64,000 bases of DNA from Bryum argenteum (Eukaryota; Streptophyta; Bryopsida; Bryales; Bryaceae), in the NCBI GenBank assembly GCA_037043015.1, contig CM073330.1, forward strand, positions 3,559,263 to 3,623,262, read 5' to 3'. Every line of letters begins with the position of its first letter. Within the stretch, counting starts at the first letter, position 1. A model generated the notes under the pieces. That model saw nothing but the letters and a program-made list of their open reading frames with translations. It did not search any database and had not been told where the DNA came from. This document shows positions 1 through 12,439 of this stretch, piece after piece. Both the position numbers and the translations under genes were made by a program.

Positions 1-174
1 CCTGATCACATTATCGTAGAGTTCTGCTCTTTTGCGAGGGTGGCGAAAATTGAGTAGATTCAATCAGGGTTTAGGGATCATTATGCATATTACTGGCGAC
101 TATTTTGACCGTTGAGCACTGAATTTTTTTGGATAGAAATGCATGATCTCTTTTGGGTAGAAGTGGTTAGAAGT
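1..174. other. flank left of the LTR retrotransposon
   Basis: This short stretch is not repeated beside the right-hand LTR, so it is taken as host sequence outside the element. I see no gene in it. Confidence 0.4.
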
Positions 175-1775
175 TGTGAGCCCTAATCCCGGTTGCCCGG
201 TTTTAAGGTCACAAGTTGGGTCGAGATGGTGGGGTGCAACCTATGTAGTAGCCTTCCAAGCAACGGACTCCAATTTCATTCAATCAATCAAGCAATCAAT
301 TTCATTCAATCAATCAAGCAATCAATTTCATTCAATCAAGCAAAAGAGCACCATTCATGCAATGAACTCACCACAATCATCACCACATCAAACAAAGCAA
401 CCACACATGTTTTTGGGCAATTAAGTTGCCATTTCCAAGATAATGTTATGTCTAGTATCTAAGATACTACAAATCTCCATTGCATAAAATAAAACACACA
501 AGGAAAAAATATAACAAGGAAGGAGGAGCATCTCCCTCCTTAAAAGCACTGTCGTCACCAGGAGGGTCTCCTTGGTAGAATAGTGATTTCTCCTCGTCCT
601 TGCTCCAATGAGAGTGAGCTTGGTCTCGTTGGAAAGGAGACTCGACAACGCTTCTGGATCTCTAAGGCACGCCTCCCAATTCTTTGTCAATCGTGAGATC
701 TCGTCCTTCAAAGTCGGCCCTCCAACTCTGCCGTCGCCAGTAGGGTTTCCTTGGTAGAATCGCGATTTCTCCCTCGTCCTTGCTTCAATGAGAGCGCGCC
801 TAGTCTTGTTGGAAAGGAGACTCGACGACGCTTCCAGATCTCTAAGTCACGCCTCCCAATTCTTTGTAAATCGTGAGATCTCGTCCTTCAAAGTCGGCCC
901 TCCAACTCTGCCGTCGCCAGTAGGGTCTCCTTGGTAGAATCACGATTTCTCCCTTGTCCTTGCTTCAATGAGGGCGCGCCTAGTCTTGTTGGAAAGGAGA
1001 CTCGACGACGCTTCCAGATCTCTAAGGCTCGCCTTCCAATTCTTTGTAAATCGTGAGATCTTGTCCTTCAAAGTCGACTCTCCAACTGCTGCCCTCCTAC
1101 CTTGTCACAACTCACGCCAAATCTCTCAAATCTTCAACAACAACATTCTAACAACAATCAATCACCAAACTAAACCTAGATTGAACATTTTTTCTCTACA
1201 CCTCCTTCCTCACTTTCTTCCTCTCTCACCCACACACACCTAGACTCCCCTCTAACCGTTTGCTGTAGGTGATGGAAACCTCTAAAAGCCTTCATTCATC
1301 GCAGGATGATTTTTCATCCGTTAGTTTCCATCCATCCAGCCTTTCTAGCCCCTTTCACACTCCTAACTCCCTAGAACCTAAACCACGCCAATTACTACTC
1401 CTACAAGTCTCAGATTAGCGAATGGGGACTCTAAGGAGATCCACTACCACCGCATTTGAATAGGTCCAAATACTGCCTCACAAATACATAAAACTTAGGA
1501 TAACCGAATACGGAATAAGAGAAATTGGAATTTACCCAACTCTCCTAAACACCCCCAATTCTAACTATGAATTATTAACTACTTCAATTATTCAAGACCT
1601 AAAGAATACACACAGAATCCCAAAACACTCTAATCCCAACTAACATATGTTGGGTTTTTAGACTAAATGGGTAATACGCATGTTTAATCACTACATAATA
1701 TGTATATTTGGTCAAAACCTCGCGATAAGGTTTTTCCCGGAGTGTGAACCATCTCGAGGTTCACGGTGTCGGCCA
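175..1775 (-). repeat. 3' LTR of the retrotransposon (left copy)
   Basis: It aligns from the block around 180 (CTAATCCCGG) to the block around 1760 (CATCTCGAGGTTCACG) with the right-hand copy at 10445-12043. The copies differ by scattered substitutions and many one- or two-base indels. A tandem array of units of about 180 bp lies inside it. The stretch 1090-1775 has no gene. Confidence 0.88.
571..1085. repeat. tandem repeat of about 180 bp inside the LTR
   Basis: Nearly three units start at CTTGGTAGAA (571, 750, 930), each containing AAAGGAGACTCGAC and TCGTGAGATCTCGTCC. The same array is in the other LTR (units starting near 10833, 11016 and 11195), so it existed before the last insertion. 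Confidence 0.9.
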
Positions 1776-2109
1776 TCTCATGCGGGCGTTTTCCCAAAAT
1801 GCAACGGACTCGGTCTCGAAGGTGGTAGAGGCAAATGCTCCCATTGGGCTCGCACGGTCACATGCGTAGATACTTACACCGCTCGGCATTTGTGCGGCGG
1901 GAAAAGAGCGCCATCTAATGTCGCGAGTTGGACGGTGTTGTTTGGACGGACATCCCTTACTTCAAATGGGCCTAGCCATATGGCATCAAATTTGCCCGAA
2001 ATTCCATCCTTGTGGCATCTTGGAGCATAACTAAGTCTCCTGAGCTAAAACCCGCTTCTTATGAAGCTTTGTCAAAAGCCAAACTTCATGGGCGCCGAGC
2101 CATTGTCTC

Positions 2110-3299
2110 AATATGTTGAGCGCTAAGGCGCCGGGTCTCGCTTCAACCTTCAAGCGTGAGGACTCGATCGTGGATAGAGTCCGAAATGGGGAGTCTAGCC
2201 TCGATTGCTATGCGCGAGGAGGGATCTCGATTTCGATGGGTAAAACCGTCTCTATCCCATAAACTAGGGCAAACGGGGTTTCTTTGTGGTGACCTTGAAC
2301 GTGGTCCTATATGCCCACAAAGCGGCATTGAGTTTGGTATCCCAATCCCGTTTGTTGTCACGGATAGTCTTCAAAATTCCTCACGATGGTTTGATTACAT
2401 CGTTCGCCAGGCCGTTGGTTTGAGATGGTAAGGGGTGGTTTTTACGGTGATCAATCCCGTAAGTCGTGGTGAGTTCGCAATGAGGTCGTTGAGAAATGGG
2501 TGCCTTGATCGCTAACCAAAACCCGTGGCACCCCAAAACGAGAAAAAAAACATTCTCAAACAAAAAGAGTGCCGTGGTTTTCTTATTTGCCACTTTGACC
2601 GCCTTGCTCTCTACCCATTTGGTCAAATAATCGACCGCGAGAATGATGTCGCCCGTTTGGCGTGATGGCGTGGGTGCACCGGCCCGCGTAGTCTATTCCC
2701 CACTTCCAAAAGGAAGCGAGGGTAGCGAGGGTATTAAAGGGAACGCCATGTGGAGGTCATTCCGAAGCGAACCGTTGGCATCGTCGCGCTTGGTGGCGTG
2801 CGGTGGGCGTCGGCGAACATGGTGGGCCAAAAATCTGCCGGCTCTAAGGATTTTTTGGCGGTGAGGCGGCCCGAAAAATGTCCGCCGCACGTGTCGTCGT
2901 GGCGTGCCGCAATTATGCGTGATGCCTCGGGCTCACTAACACACCGCCGGCGTAGGACCCGTCAATCCCGCCGGTACAACCGGTTTTTATAATAGCGTAG
3001 TGGCGGCTATTGACACGGATCTTGCGCCGCTCATTGGCATCTAGGTGATCGGGAAGTTTTGCGTCTTTCAAAAAACTCCGCAATATAGGTGTCGCGTGGG
3101 TGTCGCGTGATGGAGAAAAGGTTGGCGTCGGGAAGTTCATCCTCGATGTCAACCATGCCCATTGCTTCGACAACCGTGAGAGGTGGTCCGCTTGAAGATC
3201 TGCAAGCGGGTTTGTTTGTATTCCACGGTATAATCTAGCTCTCTCTGGAAAGAAAACCCATCGTGCCACCCGACCGCTAAGGTCGGGTTTGTTAACCAT
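2110..3299 (-). pseudogene. retrotransposon RNase H end and integrase remnant
   Basis: Minus-strand pieces show the RNase H-integrase connection at 3150-3299 (NPLADLQADHLSRLSKQW, a worn form of the usual NPLADLLSRL). A zinc-finger-like segment with CGGHFSGRLT-type residues follows around 2850-2950. The integrase core lies at about 2380-2630 (TKWVESKAV, then HPQTNGLAN split across frames). Pieces lie in different frames with stops between them. Together they would cover most of an integrase, located last in pol as in Ty3/gypsy elements. Confidence 0.82.
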
Positions 3300-4390
3300 G
3301 TAGCGTAACGCTAAATGATCAACAAAAACACCACGGGATTCACGAGTAAGTAATGCCTAAATTTTTTGGCACTAAACACCATGGCCAAACATTCCTTTCC
3401 GTGGTGGAATAATTCCTTTCCGCGCGGTTAATTGGCGGCTAGCAAATGCCACGGGCGGTCCTTGCCGTTAGGTCCGTGTGGTTGACACAATGTAGAAACC
3501 CACGGCTACCGCCGATGCATCACAATACACATGAAATGGGATGTCCCAATTGGGAGTACAAGGCGTGGATAGGAGGTCAACTTGGTCTTGAGGGCATCAA
3601 AACCCTCTTGACACTCCCGGTCCACTCAAATTTGACCTCCTTCCTTGTGAGGTTGGTCAAGGGTATCGCGGCCGTGGCATAATCGGCCATGATGTCCCGA
3701 TACCACCTAAAATGGCCAAGAAAGACGTTATGCGCCTTTGACCAAAGTTGGGGTTGAGTTGAGAATTACTTCAACCTTTTCGAGTCCGGTTCCTTGCCGG
3801 CCTTGGAAACCACGTAGCCCAACAATACCCCTTTTTGTACCCCTAGGTACACCTTGGCGGAATTTAAGGAGAGCGGTTTCGACGGCACCGCACAAAACAC
3901 TCACGCAACATTGCGTAATGTTCCAATGCACTTGTTTGGGTGCTAAAATCGTCAATGAAAACCGACATAGACTTATGGAGGAGATCAAAAAGATGGACGT
4001 CGTGACTCTTTGGAATGCCGGTGCGTTGCACAACCCGGCATGACCACATAGATGAACGTCCCCACGGAGTTGTAAAGCGGTTTTGTGATAATCATCGGGA
4101 TGGATGGATACTTGGTTATATCCCGAGTATCCATCTAGGAAGGTGTAAGAGCTCATGCCCCGCCACCTCATCCAAGATTTGGTTCGCAAATGGAAGGGGA
4201 AAGTGATCCTTTTGGGTGGCTTTGTTTAAACGACGATAGTCGATGCACACCCTTAACTTCCCATTTTTCTTCTTCACAAGCACCATAGGGGACACCCAAT
4301 CCGTGATTTCCACCGGTTTAATGAAACCCGCCTCTAAGAGCTTTTCCAACTCGGCTTTGACCACGAGTTGGAGGCGGGGGTTCATTCGGC
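3300..4390 (-). pseudogene. retrotransposon reverse transcriptase remnant
   Basis: The minus strand at 4116-4385 carries the fingers segment (VLVKKKNGKLRVCIDYRRLN). The next piece in another frame starts with FLDGYSGYNQVSIHPDD. A third (3864-4049) holds the catalytic motif as FIDDF, the usual Y/F-x-DD. The 3300-3730 part should hold the thumb and RNase H but is too worn to parse. At least three frame changes separate motifs that belong to one domain. Confidence 0.88.
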
Positions 4391-5800
4391 GTTCCTTTGC
4401 CGAACCGGTATGGATCCCGGAAGTAGGGGTGTGTGTTGGGCAATCTCCGGTGGGATGCCCTTGAGGTCTTTATAAGACCAAGCAAAAATATCCCGAATTC
4501 GAGGACAAGACTTTGAACCGCTCAATTTCTTCCGGGATAATTGAGCCCCCATTTGATGGGCGAGGCTCTTCGCTTTTAGAGACACGTCCACATCTACGCA
4601 ATCGTTGATTGGGACCGTGACCGGGTTGGTGGGGCCGTGATACCAATCACTTGGCACCGCGGTAAAATAGGTAAATCGAACCCACCTCCAAGTTAGTGGA
4701 GGTTTTGCGGAAAATGAAGGGGAGGAGGGAGGATTTCTTCCTCTTCCATTAGCCCTTCAAAACCGAGGCTTTGGGTTCCGTCTATCTCGAGGTTGTAAAC
4801 CACTTCATAATCAACCTCATCAACCAAGGTTGTTCCCCCTCAGGTATAGGTTTACTGGTTCTTCCAAAACTCGTGGTAGTGATGACGTTCACCGATTGTA
4901 ACATAGGGGTTTCAAGTCCTCGGGATGATTCCGAAGCCATGTGGCAAATTCACCGTCATCCTCCCAATCATAAAGTCCCGCCCAAGGTTTAATCGGGCTA
5001 AATCGATGGGATTGATTAAAGGGACCAACGCGGGGTGTATAAGGTCCACGTGTTCACCATCGGTGGATGGCATGGTTTTAGGCACTTCTCCAAGTGTTCC
5101 TAAGGAGGTGGGTGCCGGCACCGATGGTCACCATCGATCGGTTTAAAACGGACCAAATGTAACGTTGATTGATTGATGGACCAACGCTCATCGGCGTTGG
5201 CCTTCTCAACCAATCCCTCCCTAAAAGGATGGGATAAGCGGCCTTACTAGCCTCAAGCTTCAATACATGGAAAGTCAATGGATAGACTTCCTCCCGCCTT
5301 CCATGTGGCGATTGGCGATTTCGCCAAGTGGAGTAATTGGACGTTGGTCCGCCACCTTGACAATGTAAGGGGAAGGGCGGTAATATCTAAGCCTAAACAG
5401 CCATCGTGATGGAGGACATGACGTTGATGCCACTCCGTTGTCAACAACGGCGCCGGGATGATTCTATCCAAAATAGAGACATCAATCTCGGCGCACCGTC
5501 ATCTACCAACGGGCTAGTGTACATTTTAGCGGCCATTACCACCTTCCGAGATCTCCGGGCATTGTCGCCCTTCTTTGAACTCTTTCGCCAATGAGGGGGC
5601 TACCCGGATAAGTTGGGCTATGGATATATTAGCCCTAATGGTGCAAAGATCCGTCCAAAGGTCATAATCCGCCGCCGGGTTGAACACCCGGCACTGCGAG
5701 CCGCGGCGCAGGGGATCCCGGTGTCCGGACTCGCCGTGTCTACAAACCGATAGAGTCCCTCTACCTCATCATCAAGAGGTTCTAATTGGATACCCTCCAT
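4390..5800 (-). pseudogene. retrotransposon protease and pre-RT linker remnant
   Basis: Upstream of the RT on the minus strand, 4382-4657 reads through DIFAWSYKDLKGIPPEIAQH, a sequence typical just before the RT of plant gypsy elements. At 5078-5278 the motif YPILLGRDWLRR resembles the C-terminal part of retropepsin-type domains. No clear DTG/DSG triad survives, so the protease assignment rests on position and this motif. Confidence 0.65.
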
Positions 5801-7680
5801 TGAGGTTGGTCCAAGGTGGGTCGGGGAAAACTCATGCGATTAATTGACTCAAAACTCCTTCACGGCGGGATATCCGGTTCTCTTCCGAAATCACTACCCT
5901 CTCGGGATAGTGTATCAAGAGGTGGATTATTGGCCCGTTGTTGCCGTGTCGTGACCGCCACATGGTGTTCAACCGGTTCCCCACTACCATAGCAACCACG
6001 CGGTGTCCGCTCCCCATGTATGATTAAATGATCTTTGATGTATAGGGGTTGGCCGCGTTTGGGGTGACCGTGGTCGAAGGACCACCGGGAGGTAAACGCT
6101 ATTCCGGACGTCTTGGAAGACCATTGGGTTGGCGTATACCGCCGGCGGTTTGAAGCACTAGACGGGACCGTTGCATCCCCATGTAATATTGGACCGGGAT
6201 TACTTCGTCCCGCACTTGACTTTGGTCCGACGGTGGTGGAACATAACTAGTAGGAGCCATTGGATACCATGGAGTCGGGTATGTTTGTAAAATCTGCTTG
6301 TCTTGAACTCATAGAAGAAGCGCTTGGGTGGGGTTGACGAGCTTGAGCCCCCGGAGCGGTTTCGGCTTTGCCTTTTTTGGCGGAAACACCGCGCTCGGTG
6401 GGGTGTTGTCACAATTGTCACACACCACGCCGCGCTCCACTCCAACACTTTCCCGACCAATGATGGGGTGAAATCGCCCGTAGTGAGGCGCGGTGTCCCT
6501 TTTGGTAATGGTGGATTAACCCGGTTGGTTTGGGCGGTGTAGGCCGGCTATGTGGTGGGGCATACGGGCTTGGATTAGGTGGACTTGGGCAAAATCGGGA
6601 GTATGACCAAATTGCCGGCAATTTGTGCGCCAGGTTAGACGGGTGTCTTCTCCGTCTCACTTACAGGTGGTGGTGCGTTCATGCTTTTAGCATTAATGGC
6701 CACGGTCAATTGGTCCCCTAGAGACTTGATGGTGTTAATCATATCCACCTTAAGATCATCATTGGCCTTTTTAAACCGTTCTTCTAATTCCGCCAACCGG
6801 TCCACCTTAGGAGGTTCGGTTGAGGTGCCGGTGAAGTTGAGGAGCCGGTGGCGCTTGAATCGAGGGGTTGGGTTGAACATAACCGGGGTATATGGTGCCA
6901 TAGGCTAGATGGCTCCGGGTTTTTTGACCCGCCTGCGAGGAGGTTCGTAGTGAGTGGGGATAAATGAAGGATCGGGGGCCGATCGGGCGCATCCGGTTAT
7001 TCTCCTTCCGATCTCTCCACTCGGCGAGGCGTGATTTGGCATCGCCCACCGTTCGAGGCGTGGAGTTCAACACATCCCGGATTGTGGATTGTTTGTTGAA
7101 TCGCTTGGATGAAGTAATACGGATGGTGTCGTCCGGTCAGTGGTTGCTTGCACGAACCTTGTTACCACGTATTAAACCGGCGTATATACTCCGCGATACC
7201 CTCGGTGGGCCCCTGCCTTATCTCCGTGAGGGCCACAAGGCATTTTTGTTGCCCGTCTCGGGCCTAAATTGCCTTTAAAAAGCCGTTTGTATGGTCGGCC
7301 AATCCACAAACGTTCGGGGCGTGTGGCGGTACCACTCATATGCCGCTCACCTCTAAGGTAGCGGAAAACCACACCAACCAATAGTCTTCTTCTAACGACA
7401 TTGGTCACGAGGGTTTCAATATACCTCTCAATATGATTGGAGGGTCCTCGTGAGCCATCTCGGAGAACTTCGGAAGGTGCGTGGGCATGCGCGCGTGCTA
7501 ACCCCACGGGGCATCACTATTGGAAGCCCTCGTGGGGCCATCATTGCATCCACCGGGTCAGGGGCAACCGGGGGTATCGGGCGCCGGGTTGAATGGTTGC
7601 GCCGTGAGAATAGGACCAACCACCACCGGAATCGGCGGTTTTCTACCTCTCCGAGCCCCCTTCCAATTCCTTAGGTTGAA
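5801..7680 (-). pseudogene. retrotransposon gag remnant
   Basis: Minus-strand pieces at 6807-7073, 7172-7507 and 7428-7619 carry gag-like stretches: HIERYIETLVTNVV, then a block around WIGRPY and FKGNLGPRR, then a charged segment RLAEWRDRKENNR. The 6635-6901 piece is a short charged helix-like region. Position downstream of the 5' LTR and upstream of protease supports gag. The frame breaks every 200-300 bases. Confidence 0.65.
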
Positions 7681-10444
7681 CTCCTACTAATTGACTAAAT
7701 CTACCTTGCGTCTGCTTGTGTGATGGTAATTCACTGACGACCTTCCCGATCGGAGTGTTACCATTGGCAATTCTTTCCTTTGGTCGTCATTGAATATTGA
7801 CTAGGAGAAATTAGCGCCGATGTCGACCTATCAAATGGAAAATTCACCTGGGTAGATGGGAACTTGGGGGATAAACCACACTACTAACTAGTAGGTGGAA
7901 AATCCGATCCTCTTGTTGAACTTAAACCAATCGATTAAAAGCCCAATGGCCGCGAAGACAACTCTAAGTGTAACTCACTGCTCGCTTAGGTAAATGAGAT
8001 GACACGATAAAGGTAACCGTAATGGGCGTAGTAAAAATGACAAATGATAATCCTCGACCTTTTCTAAGAGTGCGCCCAAATAAGAAGGGAAGAGATCGGC
8101 GGCCTTGTCTCTCCCGGCTATGGGCGGATCTCCCTTAGGCCACCGCGCACGCATCGCCGCGAAGCGGGGAAGGCCGGGCCTTTAGCGCGCGCCCTCAAAT
8201 TTGGTAGCGGACGGAGAGAGAAGGTGATCGTTGATACGGGTTATGTGCACTTTGTGCACCACGTCGCGCTTAAGCCCACACACCCTTTCCTTCCACTCAC
8301 ACTCCTCCCACGGGGGCGAGCCGAAGGTGAACGGATAAAATTGGTTCGTCACCGTGCCAATGTCCCAAGACTCTCCTCGGTCCCACACTTCCTAAGTCCC
8401 CTAAATTCCTTAACCCCTAGTCTAGTTGTTTATGAATTAAGAGGCCTAAAACCCCGCAAAGCTTACTAAGCTTAGATTCGACCTAAATCAAGAACCGGGA
8501 CCTCTAAGACTAAAAAGACCAAGGGAAAAACAAGGCAGATACAAGGACTTCAATTTAGGCTTGGTTTTAACACGAGTTTTTTACTACAATGGTAAACGAA
8601 TGGTCCTCCGCTCCCTTACCGTGATGGTGCACGTCTCGGGAGGTGGTAACCACTCAAACCCCGTGCGGTTCTTGAATGGGCGCATCACCCGGTCCACTCC
8701 CACTTTCCCGACGGCTTCCGGACCCACGAGAGGTTTACAAGAATTTTAAATGGTTAAGTTTAAACACCAAGGTGGACCACAAAAACCGATGGACGGGTGA
8801 AGAACTCGCATGCTTCAACCCCGCAAAAACAAACTCAAAACCGTTGGGCGATCACCGCCAACGGTCTCGATTTCAAACGATGAAAATGGTCCCCGCCGGT
8901 GATTAACCCGACCTCACCACATACGAAAAACCTATAAAATAAAGAACTACACACAAGTGAAGTCACCCAACAATGCGAACTTACACTTTCGTTTGGAAAA
9001 TCACAAACTAAACACAAGTAGCTTTTTACCCAAGTCGTAAAGAAAAACTACTCTGCGCGCCATGAAGTTAGCTAAACCGGGTCCCATCCTACACAAGGGT
9101 AGGGACGATGTGTTAAAAAACACACACCGGCACATGTGAAGGGCAGATTACTATTATTAGTAATTTGCCTTACCTCTCTCAATAGACTACAAAAAGACAA
9201 GAAAGACTCCTCGACACCCAATCGCTGCCAGAAACACGCGCCAACCCAAAACTTCCCACCAAAAAAAACAATAAACGGTTCCCAACAACACCGATGGCTT
9301 TTGGCGAAACGGCCAACACTCCCACCTCGTCCGGATCACCTACTACTAAGCTTACAATCCCCCTACGAAAGAAAAAACCACAAAAAGCGAATAACAAGGT
9401 TTACAAAGCCCTCCTTCTTGGCTACACAAACAACCCACTGTTAATCACGCCAAGACAATCGCACCTCCACTCAAGTTTTTGGGGCGCCGGTTTTAATAAA
9501 AACCATGGCTCAGACTCCAATTCTTCCAACTTCTACAGATTACTATATTTAGTAATCCGCCCCTTCTTCATGCCCACTTCAAAATTTAAAACAAAACCAA
9601 TTCAATCAATCCAAAGACACTTACAACAACCCAAAACTCCTATCCAAGCAAAGTAGCTTAACTAATATAACTCAAAACTAAGATCAATTTGAACAACACA
9701 CGAAAAACGAACTCCTTCTCCTTTCAACTACAGATTACTATAAATAGACCGCCTCAAGAGTCACCTACACAATCCACTCAACTTGGGCTTAAATCAAAAT
9801 GCAATGAAAGATCAAAGCTCCACCAAGAATAGACAATGAACCAAGACCTTTAAATCAAAACAATTTTAAATCAAAAGAAAATTAAATCAAAGAAAAGATA
9901 ATCAAAACTTAAGGAGTAGAGAGAAGAATGCTTCTTCTTCTCAGTTCTCCAAGCCTCCCTTCCCTTCACAACACACAAGCGCCACAAGCAGGCTAAACCA
10001 CAAAACATCCACTTACAAAGTGACCAATTCAATTCAAATCAATCTAACTCAACTTAATTCAATTCCACAAGACAAGCCCCATGTTTTCAATTAAAACTTC
10101 AAGATCAATTAAAATTTCCAAGTTGAACAACCAATCAAAATTCACGCCTAATTCAAGATTAATTCAAAGCAAAGATTCTCAAACAAACCACTCAATCAAT
10201 TCAAACATAATAAAACCCAAAGAAACCAACCAACGAAAGAATCAAAGCCTTCAATTCTCACAAACACAATCAATCCGTCCAAAAAAAGAAAAGGCCAAAA
10301 AGAATTAAGCTCAATCCTTAAAATCACAAACTACTATTTATAGAAAACGATCCTTTTCTTCTAAATCAATACCTATAAAAGAGAAAAAATCAAACAAAAA
10401 TTAGAAAGAAAAGATCCACCTCCCGGCAGACGCACTAATTACGC
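7681..10444 (-). other. long untranslated leader of the retrotransposon
   Basis: About 2.8 kb between the 5' LTR and gag. No recognisable protein is coded on either strand. The part nearest the LTR (9600-10440) is A-rich on the plus strand with many TCAAA words. A short palindromic motif recurs at 9143-9753 and is listed separately. Confidence 0.5.
9143..9753. repeat. recurring AT-rich palindrome in the retrotransposon leader
   Basis: Three related sites: around 9144 (GATTACTATTATTAGTAA), around 9537 (GATTACTATATTTAGTAATC) and around 9733 (GATTACTATAAATAGACCGC). A weaker one lies near 10330 (CTACTATTTATAG). The first two can fold as hairpins with 8-10 bp stems, and a GCC follows the sites. 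Confidence 0.6.
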
Positions 10445-12043
10445 TGGAAATTTCTAATCCCGGCCGCCCGGTTTTAAGGCCACAGCCGGGCCGAGATGGT
10501 GGGGTGAAACCCATGAAGAGCCTTCCAAGAATCGGACTCCAATTTCATTCAATCAATCAAGAATCAATTTCATTCAATCAATCAAGAATCAATTTCATTC
10601 AATCAAGAAAAGAAAGACCATTCACGAAATGAACTCACCACAATCATCACCACATCAAACAAAGAACTACATGTGTTTTTGGGCGATTAAGTTGCCATTT
10701 CCAAGATAATGTTATGCCTAGTATCTAAGATACTACAAATCTCCATTGCGTAAAATAAAACACACAAGGAAAAAATATAACAGGAAGGAGGAGCGTCTCC
10801 TCCTTAAAAGACTGTCGTCGCAAGAGGGGCTCCTTGGTAGAATAGTGATTTCTCCCGTCGTCCTTCTTTCCAATGAGAGTGAGCTTGGTCTCGTTGGAAA
10901 GGAGACTCGACAACGCTTCTGATCTCTAAGGCACGCCTCCCAATTCTTTGTCAATCGTGAGATCTCGTCCTTCAAAGTCGGCCCTCCAACTCTGCCGTCG
11001 CGCAGAGGGGTTTCGCTTGGTAGAATCGCGATTTCTCCCTCGTCCTTGCTTCAATGAGAGCGCGCCTAGTCTTGTTGGAAAGGAGACTCGACGACGCTTC
11101 CAGATCTCTAAGTCACGCCTCCCAATTCTTTGTAAATCGTGAGATCTCGTCCTTCAAGTCGGCCCTCCAACTCTGCCGTCGCCAGAGGGGTCTCCTTGGT
11201 AGAATCACGATTTCTCCCTCGTCCTTGCTTCAATGAGGGCGCGCCTAGTCTTGTTGGAAAGGAGACTCGACGACGCTTCCAGATCTCTAAGGCCGCCTTC
11301 CAATTCTTTGTAAATCGTGAGATCTTGTCCTTCAAAGTCGACTCTCCAACCTGCTGCCCTCCTACTCATTCACAACTCACGCCAAATCTCTCAAATCTTC
11401 AACAACAACATTCTAACAACAATCAATCACCAAACTAAACCTGGATTGAACATTTTTCTCTACACCTCCTTCCTCACTTTCTTCCTCTCTCACCCACACA
11501 CACCTGCACTCCTCCTCTAACTAACCGCTTACAAAGGTGATGGAAACCTCTAAAAGCCTTCATTCATCGCAGGATGATTTTTCATCCGTTAGTTTCATCC
11601 ATCCAAATTCTTTCTAGCCCCTTTTCACACTCCTAACTCCCTTAACCTAAACCACGCCAATTACTACTCCTCTGATCTCAGATTAGCGAATGGGGACTCT
11701 AGGAGATCCACTACCACCGCATTTGAATAGGTCCAAATACTGCCTCACAAATACATAAAACTTGTGATAACCGAATACGGAATAAGAGAAATTGGAATTT
11801 ACCCAACTCTCCTAAACACCCCCAATTCTAACTATGAATTATTAACTACTTCATTATTCAAGACCAAAAGAAATACACAAGAATCCCAAAACACTCTAAT
11901 CCCAACTAACATATGTTGGGTTTTTAGACTAAATGGGTAATACGCATGTTTAATCACTACATAATATGTATATTTGGTGGCAACTCGCGATAAGGTTTTT
12001 ACATGAAGTGTGACCATCTCGAGGGTTCACGTGTTTCGACACA
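10445..12043 (-). repeat. 5' LTR of the retrotransposon (right copy)
   Basis: Direct copy of 175-1775, in the position of the 5' LTR for a minus-strand element. The right end reads TTCGACACA, so on the minus strand the LTR would start TGTGTCGAA. It keeps the same tandem array of about 180 bp. Confidence 0.88.
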
Positions 12044-12439
12044 AAAATTTAATCTATCAGTCAATTGAATAGCTTTAGTTTCATCTTTGTAACTTCTTCC
12101 AAAATATAATTGTTCGCTTTAAATATACATAAGTGCTAGTCTAGTGGTTTTATAAGCAAAAGTCTTGTCAAAATCAATTTTTTCAAATGGGTACTTCATA
12201 AGTGTAATGCGATAAGAGTATGTACAATATGTAAAATCCAATGTAGAAGACGATATACTTCTACGCAAAATAAGGTTTTGCTAATGTTATGAATTATTAG
12301 ATAATAGTTTTGAATGCAAATAATGATTCTGAAATCCGCACTTCTCATTTAATATACAAAGAGTGCCTTCGACGTGTTTGCTGATATTTTCGCACTGCAT
12401 GTGAGTACCACATGTTAGTGATTACGTGATGCGCATAAC

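Larger units (their letters stand above)
175..12043 (-). mobile_element. Ty3/gypsy-type LTR retrotransposon, degraded
   Basis: Two direct copies of about 1.6 kb (175-1775 and 10445-12043) bracket a region whose minus strand carries, in order, gag, protease, reverse transcriptase, RNase H and integrase pieces. That pol order, with integrase last, is the Ty3/gypsy arrangement. Read on the minus strand, the right copy is the 5' LTR. The coding region is broken by many frameshifts and stops, so the copy cannot make its proteins. The outermost bases read TG on the left and CA on the right, but I could not find a convincing target-site duplication, a primer-binding site matching initiator tRNA, or a clean polypurine tract. 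Boundaries are good to a few bases. Confidence 0.9.

Noticed and set aside
2156..2431. Plus-strand frames over the retrotransposon pol region
   Set aside because: They are shadows. All recognisable motifs are on the minus strand.
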